A stretch of 64,000 bases of DNA from Berberis thunbergii (Eukaryota > Streptophyta > Magnoliopsida > Ranunculales > Berberidaceae), in NCBI GenBank assembly GCA_003290165.1, contig QNQO01000653.1:186001-250000 (forward strand), given 5' to 3'. Both the position numbers and the translations under genes were made by a program. Below, piece by piece: positions 46,140 to 58,283 of this stretch (the stretch's first letter is position 1; every line of letters begins with the position of its first letter). A model generated the notes under the pieces. That model was not told where the DNA came from. It worked only from the letters and a program-made list of their open reading frames with translations, and ran no database searches.

Positions 46140-49100
46140 AAAATAATCTCGTCCCGAGATTCGGTAGGATAAGAGCTTGGCAAATAATTATGGGTGCATC
46201 TTACTTTGTCCTCTTGCTCCCAGATGACATCGTTCTCTTTTTCGCTCCACTAAACTTTGAAAAAATTGACTTTCTTACGTCGTAGTTGCTTCACATCACG
46301 ATCAATTATCATCACCGGCCCAATCGTATAAGTCAAATCCTCATTAAGTTCAATAGCGGTAGGTTGAACAATCTGAGTTGGGTCTTTTACACATTTCCTC
46401 AACATCGAAACATGAAAGACATTATGAATCATTGACAAACTAGACGGCAAGGCAAGTTTGTAAGCTAAGTGACCAACATATCCGACAATCTCGAAAGACC
46501 CAATGTACCGCGGGCTCAACTTCCATTTCTTGCCAAATCTAATTGCACCTCGCATGGGAGACACCTTGAGAAAAAATAAATCACCAACCGCAAACACTAC
46601 ACTCCTTTGCTTCTGATCTGCGTAACTTTTCTGTCTACTCTGAGCAGTTTTTATCCTTCCCGATTAATTTCAATCTTCTCTGAAGTCTCCCTAACAATCT
46701 ATGTCCCCAACAATATTGTATCTCCTACCTCCACCCAACAACTAGGAGATCTACACGACATACTATACAAAGCCTCAAAGAGTGTCATGCCAATGCTCAA
46801 TTGATAATTATTATTGTATGAGAACTCCACTAACGGTAAATGATCCTCCCAACTATCACCAAAATCCATGATGAAAGCTTGCAACATATCCTCCAAAATT
46901 TGATTTACCCGCCAGTTTGTGGATGATACGCAATGCTCATAGCCAGGGTAGTACCCATAGCACGTTGGAGACTTCCCCAAAATGTCGATGTAAACAATGA
47001 ATTTATATCTGACATAATGGTAATAGAAGCACCATGCAACCTCACCACTTCTCAAATATACATAGCTGCTAACTTGTCGATATTACGACATGCACCAATT
47101 GGGATAAAAATGTGCACACTAAGTCAAACAGTCAACAACTCCGAGATCTAGGCAAACCATCAACAAAATCCATCGAAATGTGTTCCCACTTCAACATAGG
47201 TATTTCTAAAGGCTGCCATAAACCAGAAGGCCTCTAGTGTTCCGTTTTCACTTGCTGACAAGTGAAATAGTGAGAGACATATTTCATAACATCTCGTTTC
47301 ATGCCTTCCCACAAAAAACTTCTCAAATCATGATACATCTTCGTACCCCTTGATGAATAGTAAATTTAAAACGATAAGCCTCGCCCATTATCTCCTTCTT
47401 TAACGCCGCAATATCCGGTACGCAAAGTCTACCATGAAATTGCAATCTTCCATCTACATCAACTGACCAATTAGTAGGGCAATCATCCATTGTGTTAACT
47501 ATCAAATCATTCATTTTGCTCACGAGGAATGGTTCAGCGTGCTGTACTGAAATGACTCGAGTAATCAGGGTAGGTTTCACTGTCAAACTGTAAACATAAG
47601 CTCCTCTAGTATGTGGAACAATAAAAACATCATGAGTTGCAATAAGCTCGAGAATCTTCTACTCTTGCACCATAAGAACGGTCAACACACTATGTTGCCT
47701 GCTAAGGGCATCTCCAACCTCATTTCCTTTGCCTGAATGGTAAAAGATTTCAAAATCATAACTATTAATGAACTTCATCCACCTCTGCTGCCTCATGTTT
47801 AAATCCCATTGTGAAAATAGATACTTTAAGCTTTTGTGATCAGTATACAACTCAAAGTTCTCTCCATACAAATAATGCCTCCAAAATTTTAAAGCGAAAA
47901 CCACTGCTGCTAATTCTAAATCATGTGTGGCATATCGCTTCTCATGTGGCTTTAACTGCCTAGAAACGTAAGAAACTACTTTCTGATCTTGCACCAAAAC
48001 ACACCCCAAATCGATTCCGCTAGTATCTGTAAACACCGCTAACTTCCCGCCACGAGTGAGAATGATTAAAATTAGAGTTGTAGTCAATATTTGTTTCAAC
48101 TCTTGAAATGCATTCTCACAATCCTTAGTCCAGATATACTTGACATCCTTTCAGGTCAACCTCGTCAAAGGTGCTACAATCAACAAAAATTTCTCAATAA
48201 ACCTCCTGTAATACCCAGCCAACCCTGATAATTTCACTGCCATTAGTTGGTTGTTTCCATTTATTAATTGCTAAACTTTTTTCAGAATCGACCGTTATCC
48301 CTTCACTAGAAATCACATACCCAAGAAATTTCACCTCTTTCGCCCAAAAGTGACTAAATTTAGCATACAACTTGTGATCTCTTAAGGTCCGCAACACTAT
48401 TTTAAAATGCTATTGATGGTCCTCCATGTTTCAAGAATATACCATAATATCATCAATGAAAATGATAATAAACTTATCAAGGTACGAGCGAAAAATACAA
48501 TTCATCAAATCCATAAAGAAAACAGGAGCATTGGTCAATCCAAAGGGCATGATCGGAAATTCATATAACCCATACCGAGTCCAAAACGTTGTCAGATGTA
48601 TGTTATGTTCTTCAACACCCATCTGATGATACCCAATCCTCAAATCCAATTGTGAAAATACATCCGCCCCTTTCAACTTATCTAACAAATCACCTATCCG
48701 CGAAAGAAGGTACTTATTCTTGATGGTCACCTTATTTAGTTCTCTATAGTCGACACATATCCTCAAAGTACCATCATTCTTAGAAACAAAGATAGCAAAC
48801 GCGCTACATGGAAAATTACTTGGTCGAATAAACCTAAGTATACACACCTCAAAGGATTAACCATATAGTTACTCACATATATACACATATAGATAACTAT
48901 TATAAATAAAAACATACGAGAGAAATTTCTTACCCTTTCTGGAGTAATTCCTCTAGTTGGACTTTCATTTCATCCAACTACTTGGGAGCCAATCGATATG
49001 CCACTTTTGAAATCGGTGCTGCCCCATGTAACAAGTCAATTTGTTGACTTCTCTCTTGGGTGGTAGTCCGGGAATTTCCTGATTACATCTACACAATCCT

Positions 49101-49347
49101 TCACCACCTCAACAATGCTAATATCTTTCTCGGGTATATCCATAGAGTATAAAGTGCTCGTCATTATTGTATCCCCACAAGGTTCACAAACATGACTAAT
49201 TCGCGACAACCCTAGTATATCTATCAAAACGGTCATCACGGCACAATCTATAATAACATAGTTTTTACTCAAACAATCCATCCCAAGAATAACATGAAAA
49301 CTCTCAAAATTCGTAACTATCAAATCCACGACAAATTTTCGACCCAT
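46140..49347 (-). pseudogene. Decayed pol of the Tekay-like element (protease to chromodomain)
   Basis: In minus order: protease C-terminal half with FHVILGMDCLSKNYVIIDCA (49347-49036; the DTG end is lost); reverse transcriptase (48847-48194) with [36 protein letters not shown] and the catalytic box as [11 protein letters not shown]; RNase H (48099-47659) with [14 protein letters not shown] (first DAS-type Asp retained as Asp in TDTS) and YTDHKSLKY; integrase remnants (about 47590-46700), with EDHLPLVEFSYNNNYQ; then the C-terminal LRKCVKDP region and chromodomain (46420-46170). Stops and frameshifts are frequent, so no product is expected. Confidence 0.8.
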
Positions 49348-49572
49348 TAAAGAGTACTATATTGTCCGTTTTGGGCCCAAGGCCCACACTGATTTAAAAC
49401 GCGTAGTACTTTGTAGATCCAACCTCATACATATATAGTACATCACTCTCCTGCACAGGTGATGTAGTACTATGATCTTCCTTTTGTAGTTTACCAACCC
49501 TCTTGGGATCCATGGGTTCTTGGCCTTCTCCCTCACCCTCCCCCTCAGCTCCGCCTACACAAGAGTATCACA
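49340..49572 (-). repeat. Left (3') LTR of the TRIM, end truncated
   Basis: Matches 49639-49887 except for the terminal GTTGTGACA segment, which is replaced by gypsy protease coding sequence. Confidence 0.75.
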
Positions 49573-49638
49573 GTCCACCCTCTTGGGGTCCAACGTCCTC
49601 GTTGGCACATTTTTAGATGGGTCAGACTCTGATACCAT

Positions 49639-49887
49639 TGTCACAACCCGATCCATAAAGTACTATATTGTCCGCTTTGGGCCCAAGGCCCACTCGACTT
49701 TAAAACGCGTAATACTTTGTAGATCCAACCTCGTACATATATAGTACATCACCCTCCCGCACCCAGGCGATGTGGGACTATGATCTTCCCTTTGTAGCTT
49801 GCCAACCCTCTTGGGATCCATAGACTCTTGGGCTTCCCCCCCCCCCCCCACCCTCCCCCTCATGTCCGCCCACACAAGGATATCACA
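49639..49887 (-). repeat. Right (5') LTR of the TRIM
   Basis: Complete TG...CA LTR; contains a 14-C run (49836-49849) absent from the left copy, so the C tract arose later or is a sequence error. Confidence 0.8.
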
Positions 49888-50804
49888 GTTACAATCAGTT
49901 GCCATCAGTTTGACTTTCTCCGACCTTTGTCATCCTGTATCTTTGCCAATTTGAAGAATCGAAGCTCCCATATTCATTTATTTGAATTTAGTAAGGTCTC
50001 GATGGAGTTCAAAAGTTTGAATCCAATAGTAGGTGAAAAGACATTCAAGTTGGAGCTAGTGAAATGGACAGTCAATGAGTTTATTTTAAAAGCTGAATTC
50101 ATGGACAATGAGGTCTGTTTGAAATATTAGATTATTATATGATGGGCTCGATTTTAAAAATCAAATTTTGTAGATGTTAGGTTTAGTTTTGATTACTGAA
50201 TCTTGTTATGAACTTCTAGTTTGATGATGAATGATAATGATAATGGTGGTTGAGGATTTGATGAGAGCATCAGATGGATTGGTGGCAGTGGGTGATGAAA
50301 TGGTAATTGATGTTGGTTGTCTAAAAGGATGAAGATGATGGCTTAAAGTGATGGCCATAGCAAAGGTCGAGAAATTTAGGGTTTGTTGGAAAAAAATGGA
50401 TGGGTGGAGAGATTGTGTTGGGTGGTGTTGAATGGCAACTATATAAAAAGGAGTAAGAAGCGATAGGAGATGAACAATAAGGAGGTCGATGGGTGGTGGT
50501 GGTATCTGCAGGGATGAGCAAACATAAAAGAAAAAGGATGAAAACAAGAGTTGCAGAGTATGGGTAGTTGCAAAAGATGGACAAACTAGATGTGAAGGCT
50601 ATGTGGGTGCTTTAATCAAAGTAAGTTTAAAATGGATTGAGTTCGTACATAATTAAGTAAAAGGATAAATTGGGTGATGTTTTAATCAAATATTTGGATG
50701 TCTATATTAGCAGCAAAAAAATCTATACATTTACATTAGTTGCGGTTATAATGTCGTTATACAACATCTACAAAAAATGTGATTCCAAATACATCATTGG
50801 CATG
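49888..50804. other. No supported gene
   Basis: A short plus frame (49999-50130) and minus frames at 50206-50584 have no recognisable domain. The minus one at about 50360-50206 reads MAITLSHHLHPFRQPTSITI and is Ser/Thr-rich like a transit peptide, but nothing follows to support a gene. Confidence 0.4.
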
Positions 50805-51278
50805 TGTCGGGACTAATATTGTTGGTCAGGGAAATCAACGTCAGAGGCCTTTCAAGACTTTCCTAATGGTCTCAAAACTCAATGTTCCCTTTTGAAAAGT
50901 GCCCAAATGCATAGCATCTATATTATAGGGGGAAGGTTTGAGCTCTTGACTGTGAGGACGTGTTGCATCCATTTCATATTCGGGTCAGACTGTACCACTA
51001 GCATTTTTATTGTTTTCTTTGCCTTGCTTTTCAACTTCAAACTTGTATTTCCATTGATCGTTAGCATCGAACTAGTCTTGAGCAATGTCCTTTTGAACGT
51101 TCCTCCCCATTTTAATCTATTGAATGTTAATGAAAGTTTTTGCTGACTATTGCGTTATATTGTCTACAGATTGATATTGTGTTTTCTCAAACTAATATTT
51201 GTGCCCGTTAAAGTAACTACTCATAGGCTTACTAGTGAATTGGATAGCTAGTGTCACACGGATTGCTAGTCCGTGACA
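50805..51278 (+). repeat. 5' LTR of the chromovirus
   Basis: TGTCGGGACTAATATTG to CTAGTCCGTGACA, 474 bp; about two dozen differences from the 3' copy, many of them C/T or G/A. Confidence 0.9.
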
Positions 51279-51280
51279 GT

Positions 51281-51292
51281 TGGTATCAGAGC
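51281..51292 (+). other. tRNA-iMet primer binding site of the chromovirus
   Basis: TGGTATCAGAGC, two bases after the 5' LTR. Confidence 0.9.
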
Positions 51293-51305
51293 CAGAACTT
51301 GTTGA

Positions 51306-52985
51306 ATGCAAACTAGGATGCAAGAACTAAGCGAGCGCCTTAGCGCTATGGAGGAACGACAGGCTAGTCGAATGCAAAGACTAGAAAATAGAATGGATCA
51401 GTTGAGCAGTTTGGGAGAACAGATCAGTCGGCTTGATGGACTCTCTCACTTGGCAGATAGAGTGGATTCGTTGGCTGAGCACGTCGATAATTTAGAGGGA
51501 CGGACAATCGCTATGGAAGAGTCGCCTCCCCCCACAACTCAGGTGATGAGTGACTTCCAATTACAGCTGGAGGATTTATTTGCAAGGGTTGGCTTGCTGA
51601 CCAAGGCCACAGGGAAGACTGATCACCCTAAGATGAAAGTGCCTGAGCCAAAGTCATATGATGGGGTATGAGATGGGAAGGAGCTAGAGAACTTCTTGTT
51701 TGATCTGGAGTAGTATTTTCGCGCGGTGGACCCCAAATTAGAAGAAGCCAAGGTCACCATGGAGACCATGTACTTAGCAGGTGATGCGAAACTATGGTGG
51801 AAAACCAAATATGCAGATATGGAAGAAGGTCGCATCCTTATTAGAACTTGGGCATACCTCAAAAATGAACTCAAAAATCAATTCTTGCCTGAGAACACTG
51901 ATTTCTTAGCAAGGAGGAATCTCCACACCATCAAACAGACAGGCAATATCCGAGACTATGTCAGGCAGTTCTCAACTTGCTTGCTAGATATTCGAGACAT
52001 GTCTGAGAAGGACAAAGTTTTATGTTTCATGGAACAAGCTCAGCCGCTTCTGCAAGCAAAATTGCAACTGCAGAAGGTGACATATATTACAAGTGTTATT
52101 GGAGCAGCAGAAAGGTTTAGCGATTATATGCCCATGGCTGGATCCACTTCGCTCAATCACTCCACAGCTAGAACTGGCAGTACCATTTCAAGCTCAGGGT
52201 CGAATGCTCGATCACCTAACCAAAACTGGGGAAACTCAAGTCAGAACCGAGGAAACTACAATTCTCGGCCATCCAACCAGAATTGGAGTTCCAACAGAAA
52301 TTGGAATGCCAGCTCTGGCAACTCAAATTACAACAACAAAGGAGGGCAAAACTACTTTAGGCAGTGGAGACCATCTGCACCTGACCCATGCATTCTTTGC
52401 AATAGCAAGGATCACCCAACAAGCAAATGTCCATCCAAACCAGCCCTACACTCATTGATGTCTTTGCTTCAAGTAGAACCTTCTAACTCGATCACCGTCA
52501 ACAGTTAGGCCTCCCAGATGGGAGCTCTATGCAAGCTCAATGCTGTCAAAGGATAAATGTATGAGCACCCAAACAAGAAGGCTTTGCAATTCATCGACAT
52601 CACTATTAATGGGTTATCTTCCCAAGCATTGTTGGATTCAGGAGTGACATACAATTTTATTGCCCCAGATGAAGCTAGACATGTGGGTCTGAACTTAGAA
52701 AGAGATGTGGGTAAGTTGAAAGTTGTCAACTCTGAGGAAATCTTTATTAATGGTATGGCTAGAGTTGTGCCACTACAGATTGGTCCATGGGAAGGAAGAT
52801 CAAACTTCTTGGTCGTCCCACTTGATGATTTTAAGGTGATTCTTGGCCAAGAATTCTTTCGAGGAGCTGCAGCAGAACCACTACCTTTCATGGACTCCTT
52901 GGGGTTTTTCGAACCCGGACTACACATTGTACCAACTTCAATTCGACCCACAACTCATGATAGAATATTGTCAGCGCTCCAAGTC
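51306..52985 (+). pseudogene. Chromovirus gag and protease, with C-to-T-type stops
   Basis: One frame runs throughout. It starts with a coiled-coil-like N-terminus (MQELSERLSAMEERQASRMQ), then the gag core with MYLAGDAKLWWKTKYADMEE and TGNIRDYVRQFSTCLLDIRD, a Ser/Asn-rich linker, and a zinc knuckle CILCNSKDHPTSKC (CX2CX4HX4C, intact). The protease has LLDSGVTYNFI (active Asp kept; Thr to Ser) and VILGQEFF. Stops at 51669, 51711, 52506, 52555 and 52986 can each be explained by CAG, CAA or CGA turning into a stop. Confidence 0.85.
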
Positions 52986-53009
52986 TAGAGAGGCTTGGCC
53001 AAAGGAGAA

Positions 53010-55893
53010 TATACATACTTAGCTGTGGCAAAGCTAGAGATGGAAGATGATGATACTAGCAAAATCCCTGAGGAAGTTGCCCAAGTTATTGCTGACTTCA
53101 ATTGCCAAAGAATCTATCTCCCAGAAGGCTCATTGATCATGAAATTGAGTTAGTGCCTGGTGCCAAGCCACTCGCACGTAGTCCATACCGCATGAGCCCT
53201 CCAGAGTTAACCGAATTGAGAAAACAACTAGATGGCTTGTGGAGTCGGGATTCATTCGACCCTCTAAATCACCTTATGGGGCACCTGTTCTTTTTTCAGC
53301 GGAAACAAGATGGCAGTCTTCGTCTTTGTGTTGATTATAGAGCCTTGAACAAAGTCACTATAAAGAACAAATACCCGCTACCGCTCATTGCAGACTTATT
53401 CGACCAACTTGGATTCGCCAGATACTTCACAAAACTCGACTTGAAATCAGGTTACCATCAGGTCCGCATTGTTGCTGGTGATGAACCCAAAACTGCTTGT
53501 TCTACTAGATATGGGTCATACGAGTTCCTAGTAATGCCCTTCGGCTTAACCAATGCTCCAGCTACGTTTTGCACCCTTATGAATGGCATGTTCCCTCACC
53601 TTCTAGACAAGTTCGTGTTTGTCTATCTTGAAGATATTGTGGTTTATAGTGGGACTATAGAAGAGCACCTACATCATTTGCGAGAAGTGTTCCAAATCCT
53701 TAGGGATAATCATCTCTTTGTCAAGAAGGAGAAGTGCTCATTCAGCCAGACCCATATCAATTTCTTGGGTCATGTTATTGGTAGTGGCAAGATTCGGATG
53801 GACATGGAGAAAGTCAAGGCAATCCATGATTGGAACACTCCTAAGAACATGTCTCAACTACGTTCTTTCCTTGGACTCGCAAACTATTATCTTCGCTTCA
53901 TAAGGGATTACTCTAAAAGAGTTGTTGCACTGACAAATTTGTTGAAACAAGACTGAACATGGGAATGGGATAGACAGTGTGAAGCTTCATTCCAAGACTT
54001 GAAACTGGCCGTGATGAAAACCGTATTGGCCTTGCCAGACATCACCAAACCCTTTGAAGTACAAACAAATGCATCTGATTATGCCTTAGGGGGAGTTTTG
54101 CTTCAAGATGGTCACCCAGTAGCATATGAGAGTCGAAAGTTGAATGATACAGAGTCTCGTTACTCAACTCAGGAAAAGGAATTGCTAGCCATTGTACATT
54201 GTTTACGGGTGTGGAGACACTACCTCTTGGGATCTCAAGTCCTTGTTAAAACATATAATGCTGCAGCAAGCCATTTCCTTACTCAGAAGATGCTAACTTC
54301 CAAGCAATCTCGATGGCAGGAAAAATTAGCAGAATTTGACTTAGTATTGGAATACAAGCTAGGGCGCACTAACAATGTAGATGATGCACTCAGTAGAAGG
54401 GCAGACCTTGCAGTGCTAACCCATACCGGTCTGAGTCACACCATCTTGGAGAAGATCAAAGCAGACCTACAGACAGACCCACAAGCGAAGGTGATTACAG
54501 AGTTGATCAAGCAGTGTAAAACTCGACGGTTCTGTATAAAAGATGGAACACTACTCACAACTGGTAATCGCCTCTATGTTCCAAGAACTTCTAGTTTGAG
54601 GAAAGAACTTTTGAGAGAATGCCATGACACCCATTGGGCGGGACACTTGCATTGCTAGAGATGGGGTACTATTGACCGCAGATACAGGAGGATGTAATGG
54701 CCTATGTTCGAACATGTCTTATTTGCCAGCAAGATAAGGTTGAAAGAGATCGACCAGTAGGTTTACTAGAGCCCTTTCCTGTTCCAACTCGTCCTTGGGA
54801 AAGTGTTTCCATGGACTTCATTACTGGGTTACCGAAGGTGGAGGTTTTCAGGTGTATCCTTGTAGTTGTTGACCGATTCTCAAAGTATATGACATTTGTG
54901 CCTACCGAACTGACTTGCACAGCCGAAGATACGGCGCAATTGTTCCTCAAGCATGTAGTGGAGTAATGGGGACTGCCCGAAAACATTGTTAGCGACCGTG
55001 ATGCTCGCTTCACAGGAAAGTTCTGGAAGGAGTTGTTCAAGCTCTTGGAATCCAAACTTAATATGTCGACAAGCCAACATCCCCAATTTGACGGACAGAC
55101 TGAGCGCTTTAACTCTATGCTCGAAGAATACCTTCGTCATTTTGTAAGTGCAAATCAGAAAAATTGGGTGGGACTACTTGATGTTGCACAATTCTGTTTC
55201 AACTTACAAAAGAGCTCAGTTACTCACTCCAGCCCCTTTCAGTTAGTCACTGGTTAGCAACCATTGACACCACATATAGTGCTTACCGGGTACCAAGGAC
55301 CTAGCCCAAGAGCTCTTGAATTTGTCAAAGCCTGGCAAAAAAACATTGAAGTTGCTCGAGCCTATCTTGAGAAAGTCTCCCATCACATGAAGAAATGGGC
55401 CGACAATAAACGACGGATTGATTCTTTTGAAGTCGGGGACTTGGTATTGGTGAAGCTAGATATGTTCAACAAGTATAAACAGATAGCTAGAGCACACAAC
55501 AATCTGTTTCGCAAGTATGAGGGACTAGTACAGATTATTGAGAAAGTGGGCAAAGTCTCCTATCGCATCAAGTTACCACATTGGCTCTGTTTCACCCATC
55601 CTGTTTTCCATGCAAGTAACTTGAAGTCCTACCATGCAGATGCCACTGATCCCACAAGAAATGTATCTGCCCGAGCATTGCCTAAGCATCCTACTAAGCT
55701 AGATCGAAAAGTGGAGGAAATATTAGTTGGTCGCCTCATCAACAACACAGACCCGGGTAGCGAGTATTTGGTCAAGTGACAGGATGAGCCTCCTTCAGAA
55801 ATCAGTTGGGAGTCAGTCGAGCATCTGCTGCCTTACCTCTCAAAGCTGGAAGAGTACTTGGAAAAGTTTGCTGCGAGGGCGTTAGCGAATTGA
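53010..55893 (+). pseudogene. Chromovirus pol: reverse transcriptase, RNase H, integrase, chromodomain
   Basis: Reverse transcriptase (53102-53956) shows [31 protein letters not shown] and the catalytic box as YLEDIVVYS, where one essential Asp is now Glu. A compensated frameshift lies at about 53230-53295. RNase H (53999-54400) starts TNASDYALGGVLLQ. Integrase follows with a 1-base deletion near 54660-54695, CLICQQDK (zinc Cys pair), SMDFITGLP, VSDRDARFTG and TERFNSMLEEYL as D, D, E. The C-terminus KVEEILVGRLINNTDPGSEY is a chromodomain whose next Trp codon is TGA. Further stops at 53954, 54656, 54964 and 55255. The frame ends at 55893. Confidence 0.85.
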
Positions 55894-55904
55894 GTGTGGG
55901 AGAG
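55893..55904 (+). other. Polypurine tract of the chromovirus
   Basis: AGTGTGGGAGAG directly before the 3' LTR. Confidence 0.75.
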
Positions 55905-56383
55905 TGTCAGGACTAGTACTGTTGGTTAGGGAAATCAACGTCAGAGGTCTTTCAAGACTTTCCTAATGGTCTCAAAACTCAATGTTCCCTTTTGAAAAGT
56001 GCCCAAATGCTTAGCATCTATATTATAGGAGGAAGGTTTGAGCTCTTGACTGTGAGGACGTGTTGCCTCCATTGCATAGTCGGGCCAGACTGTACCGCTA
56101 GCATTTTTATTGTTTTCTTTGCCTTGCTTTTCAACTTCAAACTTGTATTTCCATCGATCGTTAGCATCGAACTAGTCTTGAGCAATGTCCTTTCGAACGT
56201 TCCTCCCCATTGTAATCTATTGAATGTTAATGAAAGTTTTTGCCGACTATTGTGCATCGTTATATTGTCTACAGATTGATATTGTGCATTCTCAAACTAA
56301 TATTTGTGTCCGTTGAAGTAACTATTCATAGGCTTACTAGTGAATTGGACAGCTAGTGCCGCACGGATTGCTAGTCCGTGACA
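55905..56383 (+). repeat. 3' LTR of the chromovirus
   Basis: TGTCAGGACTAGTACTG to TAGTCCGTGACA, 479 bp. Confidence 0.9.
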
Positions 56384-57717
56384 GCGTGTATCTTGACGAT
56401 AGTTTGGTGCATAAGCTGAAACATACACACATTATTCCTAACTATAGCCCACACACATAATTTATATTTCTTCGAAGAAACTATTCTCAGTTGAAGAAAC
56501 TAACGAGTTTTATTTGAATGTTCACTTGAAATATAGTGAGGTAGAATTACTATTTTCAAAATGAGTTGTTTGGGTGTTGCATTCTTGTAAGAAACTTGCA
56601 ATAACATATAAGGTGAAGTCTAAGGTGAAGTCTAGGCTAGGCGATAGAGAGTGAAGTCTGGATTGAAAGAAAAAATTTCTTCTTCGAGGCAATGGCTCAA
56701 CGAGATTTTGGTTTTTTAGCAGCAATGGTGGAATATCTAAAGCATTTCTAGTCAAAGATCAAGCAAAATGGATAGGTGAAATCCTTATCTGTGCTACTAA
56801 TTATGTGGGTTTCCTCAAAACAAGTTTAAGATGGAAGGACGGAGTTAGATGTTGCATAATGGAGCTCCTACAGATTAGATATGGCTCATTTGCCAAAATC
56901 TGGACTCGTTGGGGACCAAACTATCAATTGTTTGTCATTCCAACTGGAAGGATCAGAAAAGGGTAGAAAGATTCGGGAAATATGATTCTACATACAATGG
57001 CCTATTATTTTTCGGGCACAACGCGAAACGGGGTTACGATCACAACAAGAATGCAACAAATAGAGTTGTAAGCATGGAAACACCCTAATATTCGCCGGTT
57101 GTTCGTGGGCCACCAATCTGCGTTTATGAGATCGTTTACTATTGGGGGTGTTAGAACTATTTTGTTAACATCATCCTCTCCAAGGTGTGCGGACTAGATG
57201 AGTACTCAAGCTCCAACTACTTTACTTAGTTGGACTCAAGTACCTTTACTAGACGGCAACATGGGTATGATTATCTTCCCCTGTTGTAGTGAAACAGAGA
57301 GAATGGAAAATAATGATGACGTAGATTCCTCCTCAGACCAGTCACCCACGAGTGTCCTCTTCAGACCAGTTATCCGATAAGAGCATCCATAATAGCTCAA
57401 GTCCTAGTTAGCCCTCTCTAGATTTCTTTATAAAAATTTTCCTATATGGCACCCCCAAAGCCTTCACCCAGGCCTGCGTAGTTCCTCTAGTTCCCAATAG
57501 TCATAGCGAAAATGAAAAAATAAAACAATCCATGCTGCTAATAATAGGTCGCATAATGGGCTCGAACCAATGACATACAACCACATACACAAAACCGCAA
57601 CCACTGGCCACTTTATGTGTTTGTGCAGCTTATTATAGGACACAACTTATGATAAGCCGCACAACTCATATTTCCTCTCTCATGTGGGGCTTATCACAGG
57701 CCGCACAACTTATGATA
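56384..57717. other. No supported gene; one degraded coding patch
   Basis: A plus reading at about 56760-57060 (WIGEILICATNYVGFLKTSL, later QLFVIPTGRIRKG) looks like old coding sequence, perhaps from a TE, but has stops and no family I can name. Near 57376 GAGCATCCATAATAG resembles a common MITE end, without a partner. At 57636-57725 a local repeat of AGGCCGCACAACTTATGATA occurs. Confidence 0.4.
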
Positions 57718-58283
57718 GGCCGCACTACGGGTGGGCACGGTCCGGATCGGTTCCAAATTTGGAGGAACCTAACTCGAACCGTTTAAAATTAACGGATCCG
57801 GTCCGTTCCGGATCCCCTCATTTTGAACATTAGAACCGAACCTAACTCGAACCGTTTGGAACGGTCCGGTTCCTACGGTTCCAACGGTTCCAAATCTACA
57901 ACAAATCCTTCTATTCGCAATTCACACATAGTACAATTCAAACATCCAATTCAAACCAATCTATCAAACAATATATAATGTGTCTACAGCTCAGCTGTCC
58001 TGAAACAATATGATAGGGTTCTCAAACCAATCTCTCAAACAATATGATAATAACACTGTAGAAATACAGAAATGTTTGAAGAAAACATAGGGTTCTCATA
58101 TAACAAAGTGACATGTCTTAAATTTACGAGGAATAAAAGATTACAAACATGACAACGGTTAGGAAATTATACAGCCTTGCAGAAATTGATAGCACACATT
58201 CACATTCAAAGTATTACTTTAGCAAAAATTGATACCATTCAAAAACAGAATTGTAAAAAAAATAATGGTGAATTTTGATTTAC

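Larger units (their letters stand above)
44045..49347 (-). mobile_element. Tekay-like Ty3/gypsy chromovirus remnant, 5' end missing
   Basis: A left-hand 3' LTR (44045-46129) is followed on minus by chromodomain, integrase, RNase H, reverse transcriptase and protease remnants in reverse coordinate order. Gag, primer site and 5' LTR are missing; the protease end runs straight into a TRIM-like LTR at about 49340. The LTR belongs to the same family as the LARD and solo LTR, so this gives the likely coding lineage for those non-coding copies. Confidence 0.8.
49340..49887 (-). mobile_element. TRIM-like miniature LTR element
   Basis: Two related LTRs of 233 and 249 bp flank about 66 bp. The right LTR reads, on minus, TGTGATATCCTTGTGTGG to GGATCGGGTTGTGACA. 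It is followed by a base and then TGGTATCAGAGT, a tRNA-iMet primer site (49626-49637). Both LTRs share ACGCGTTTTAAA, GGGCCTTGGGCCCAAA and GGACAATATAGTACT, motifs of plant TRIM elements. The left LTR lacks its last bases and joins the gypsy protease sequence, so no target duplication is visible. Confidence 0.8.
50805..56383 (+). mobile_element. Full-length chromovirus (Ty3/gypsy), dead, 5.6 kb
   Basis: LTRs at 50805-51278 and 55905-56383, about 95% alike by eye. The flanks GCATG (50800-50804) and GCGTG (56384-56388) match at 4 of 5. Primer site TGGTATCAGAGC lies at 51281-51292 and a polypurine tract before the 3' LTR. Gag, protease, reverse transcriptase, RNase H, integrase and a C-terminal chromodomain occur in order. 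Short LTRs and size fit the Reina or Galadriel groups; I cannot choose between them. The chromodomain would steer insertion toward marked chromatin. Confidence 0.9.

Noticed and set aside
57540..57620. tRNA-like or SINE-like phrase (GGGCTCGAACC)
   Set aside because: Only one box-like motif; no cloverleaf could be drawn.
57376..57725. Possible Mutator-type MITE end (GAGCATCCATAATAG)
   Set aside because: No matching opposite end was found on the other side of the hAT element.
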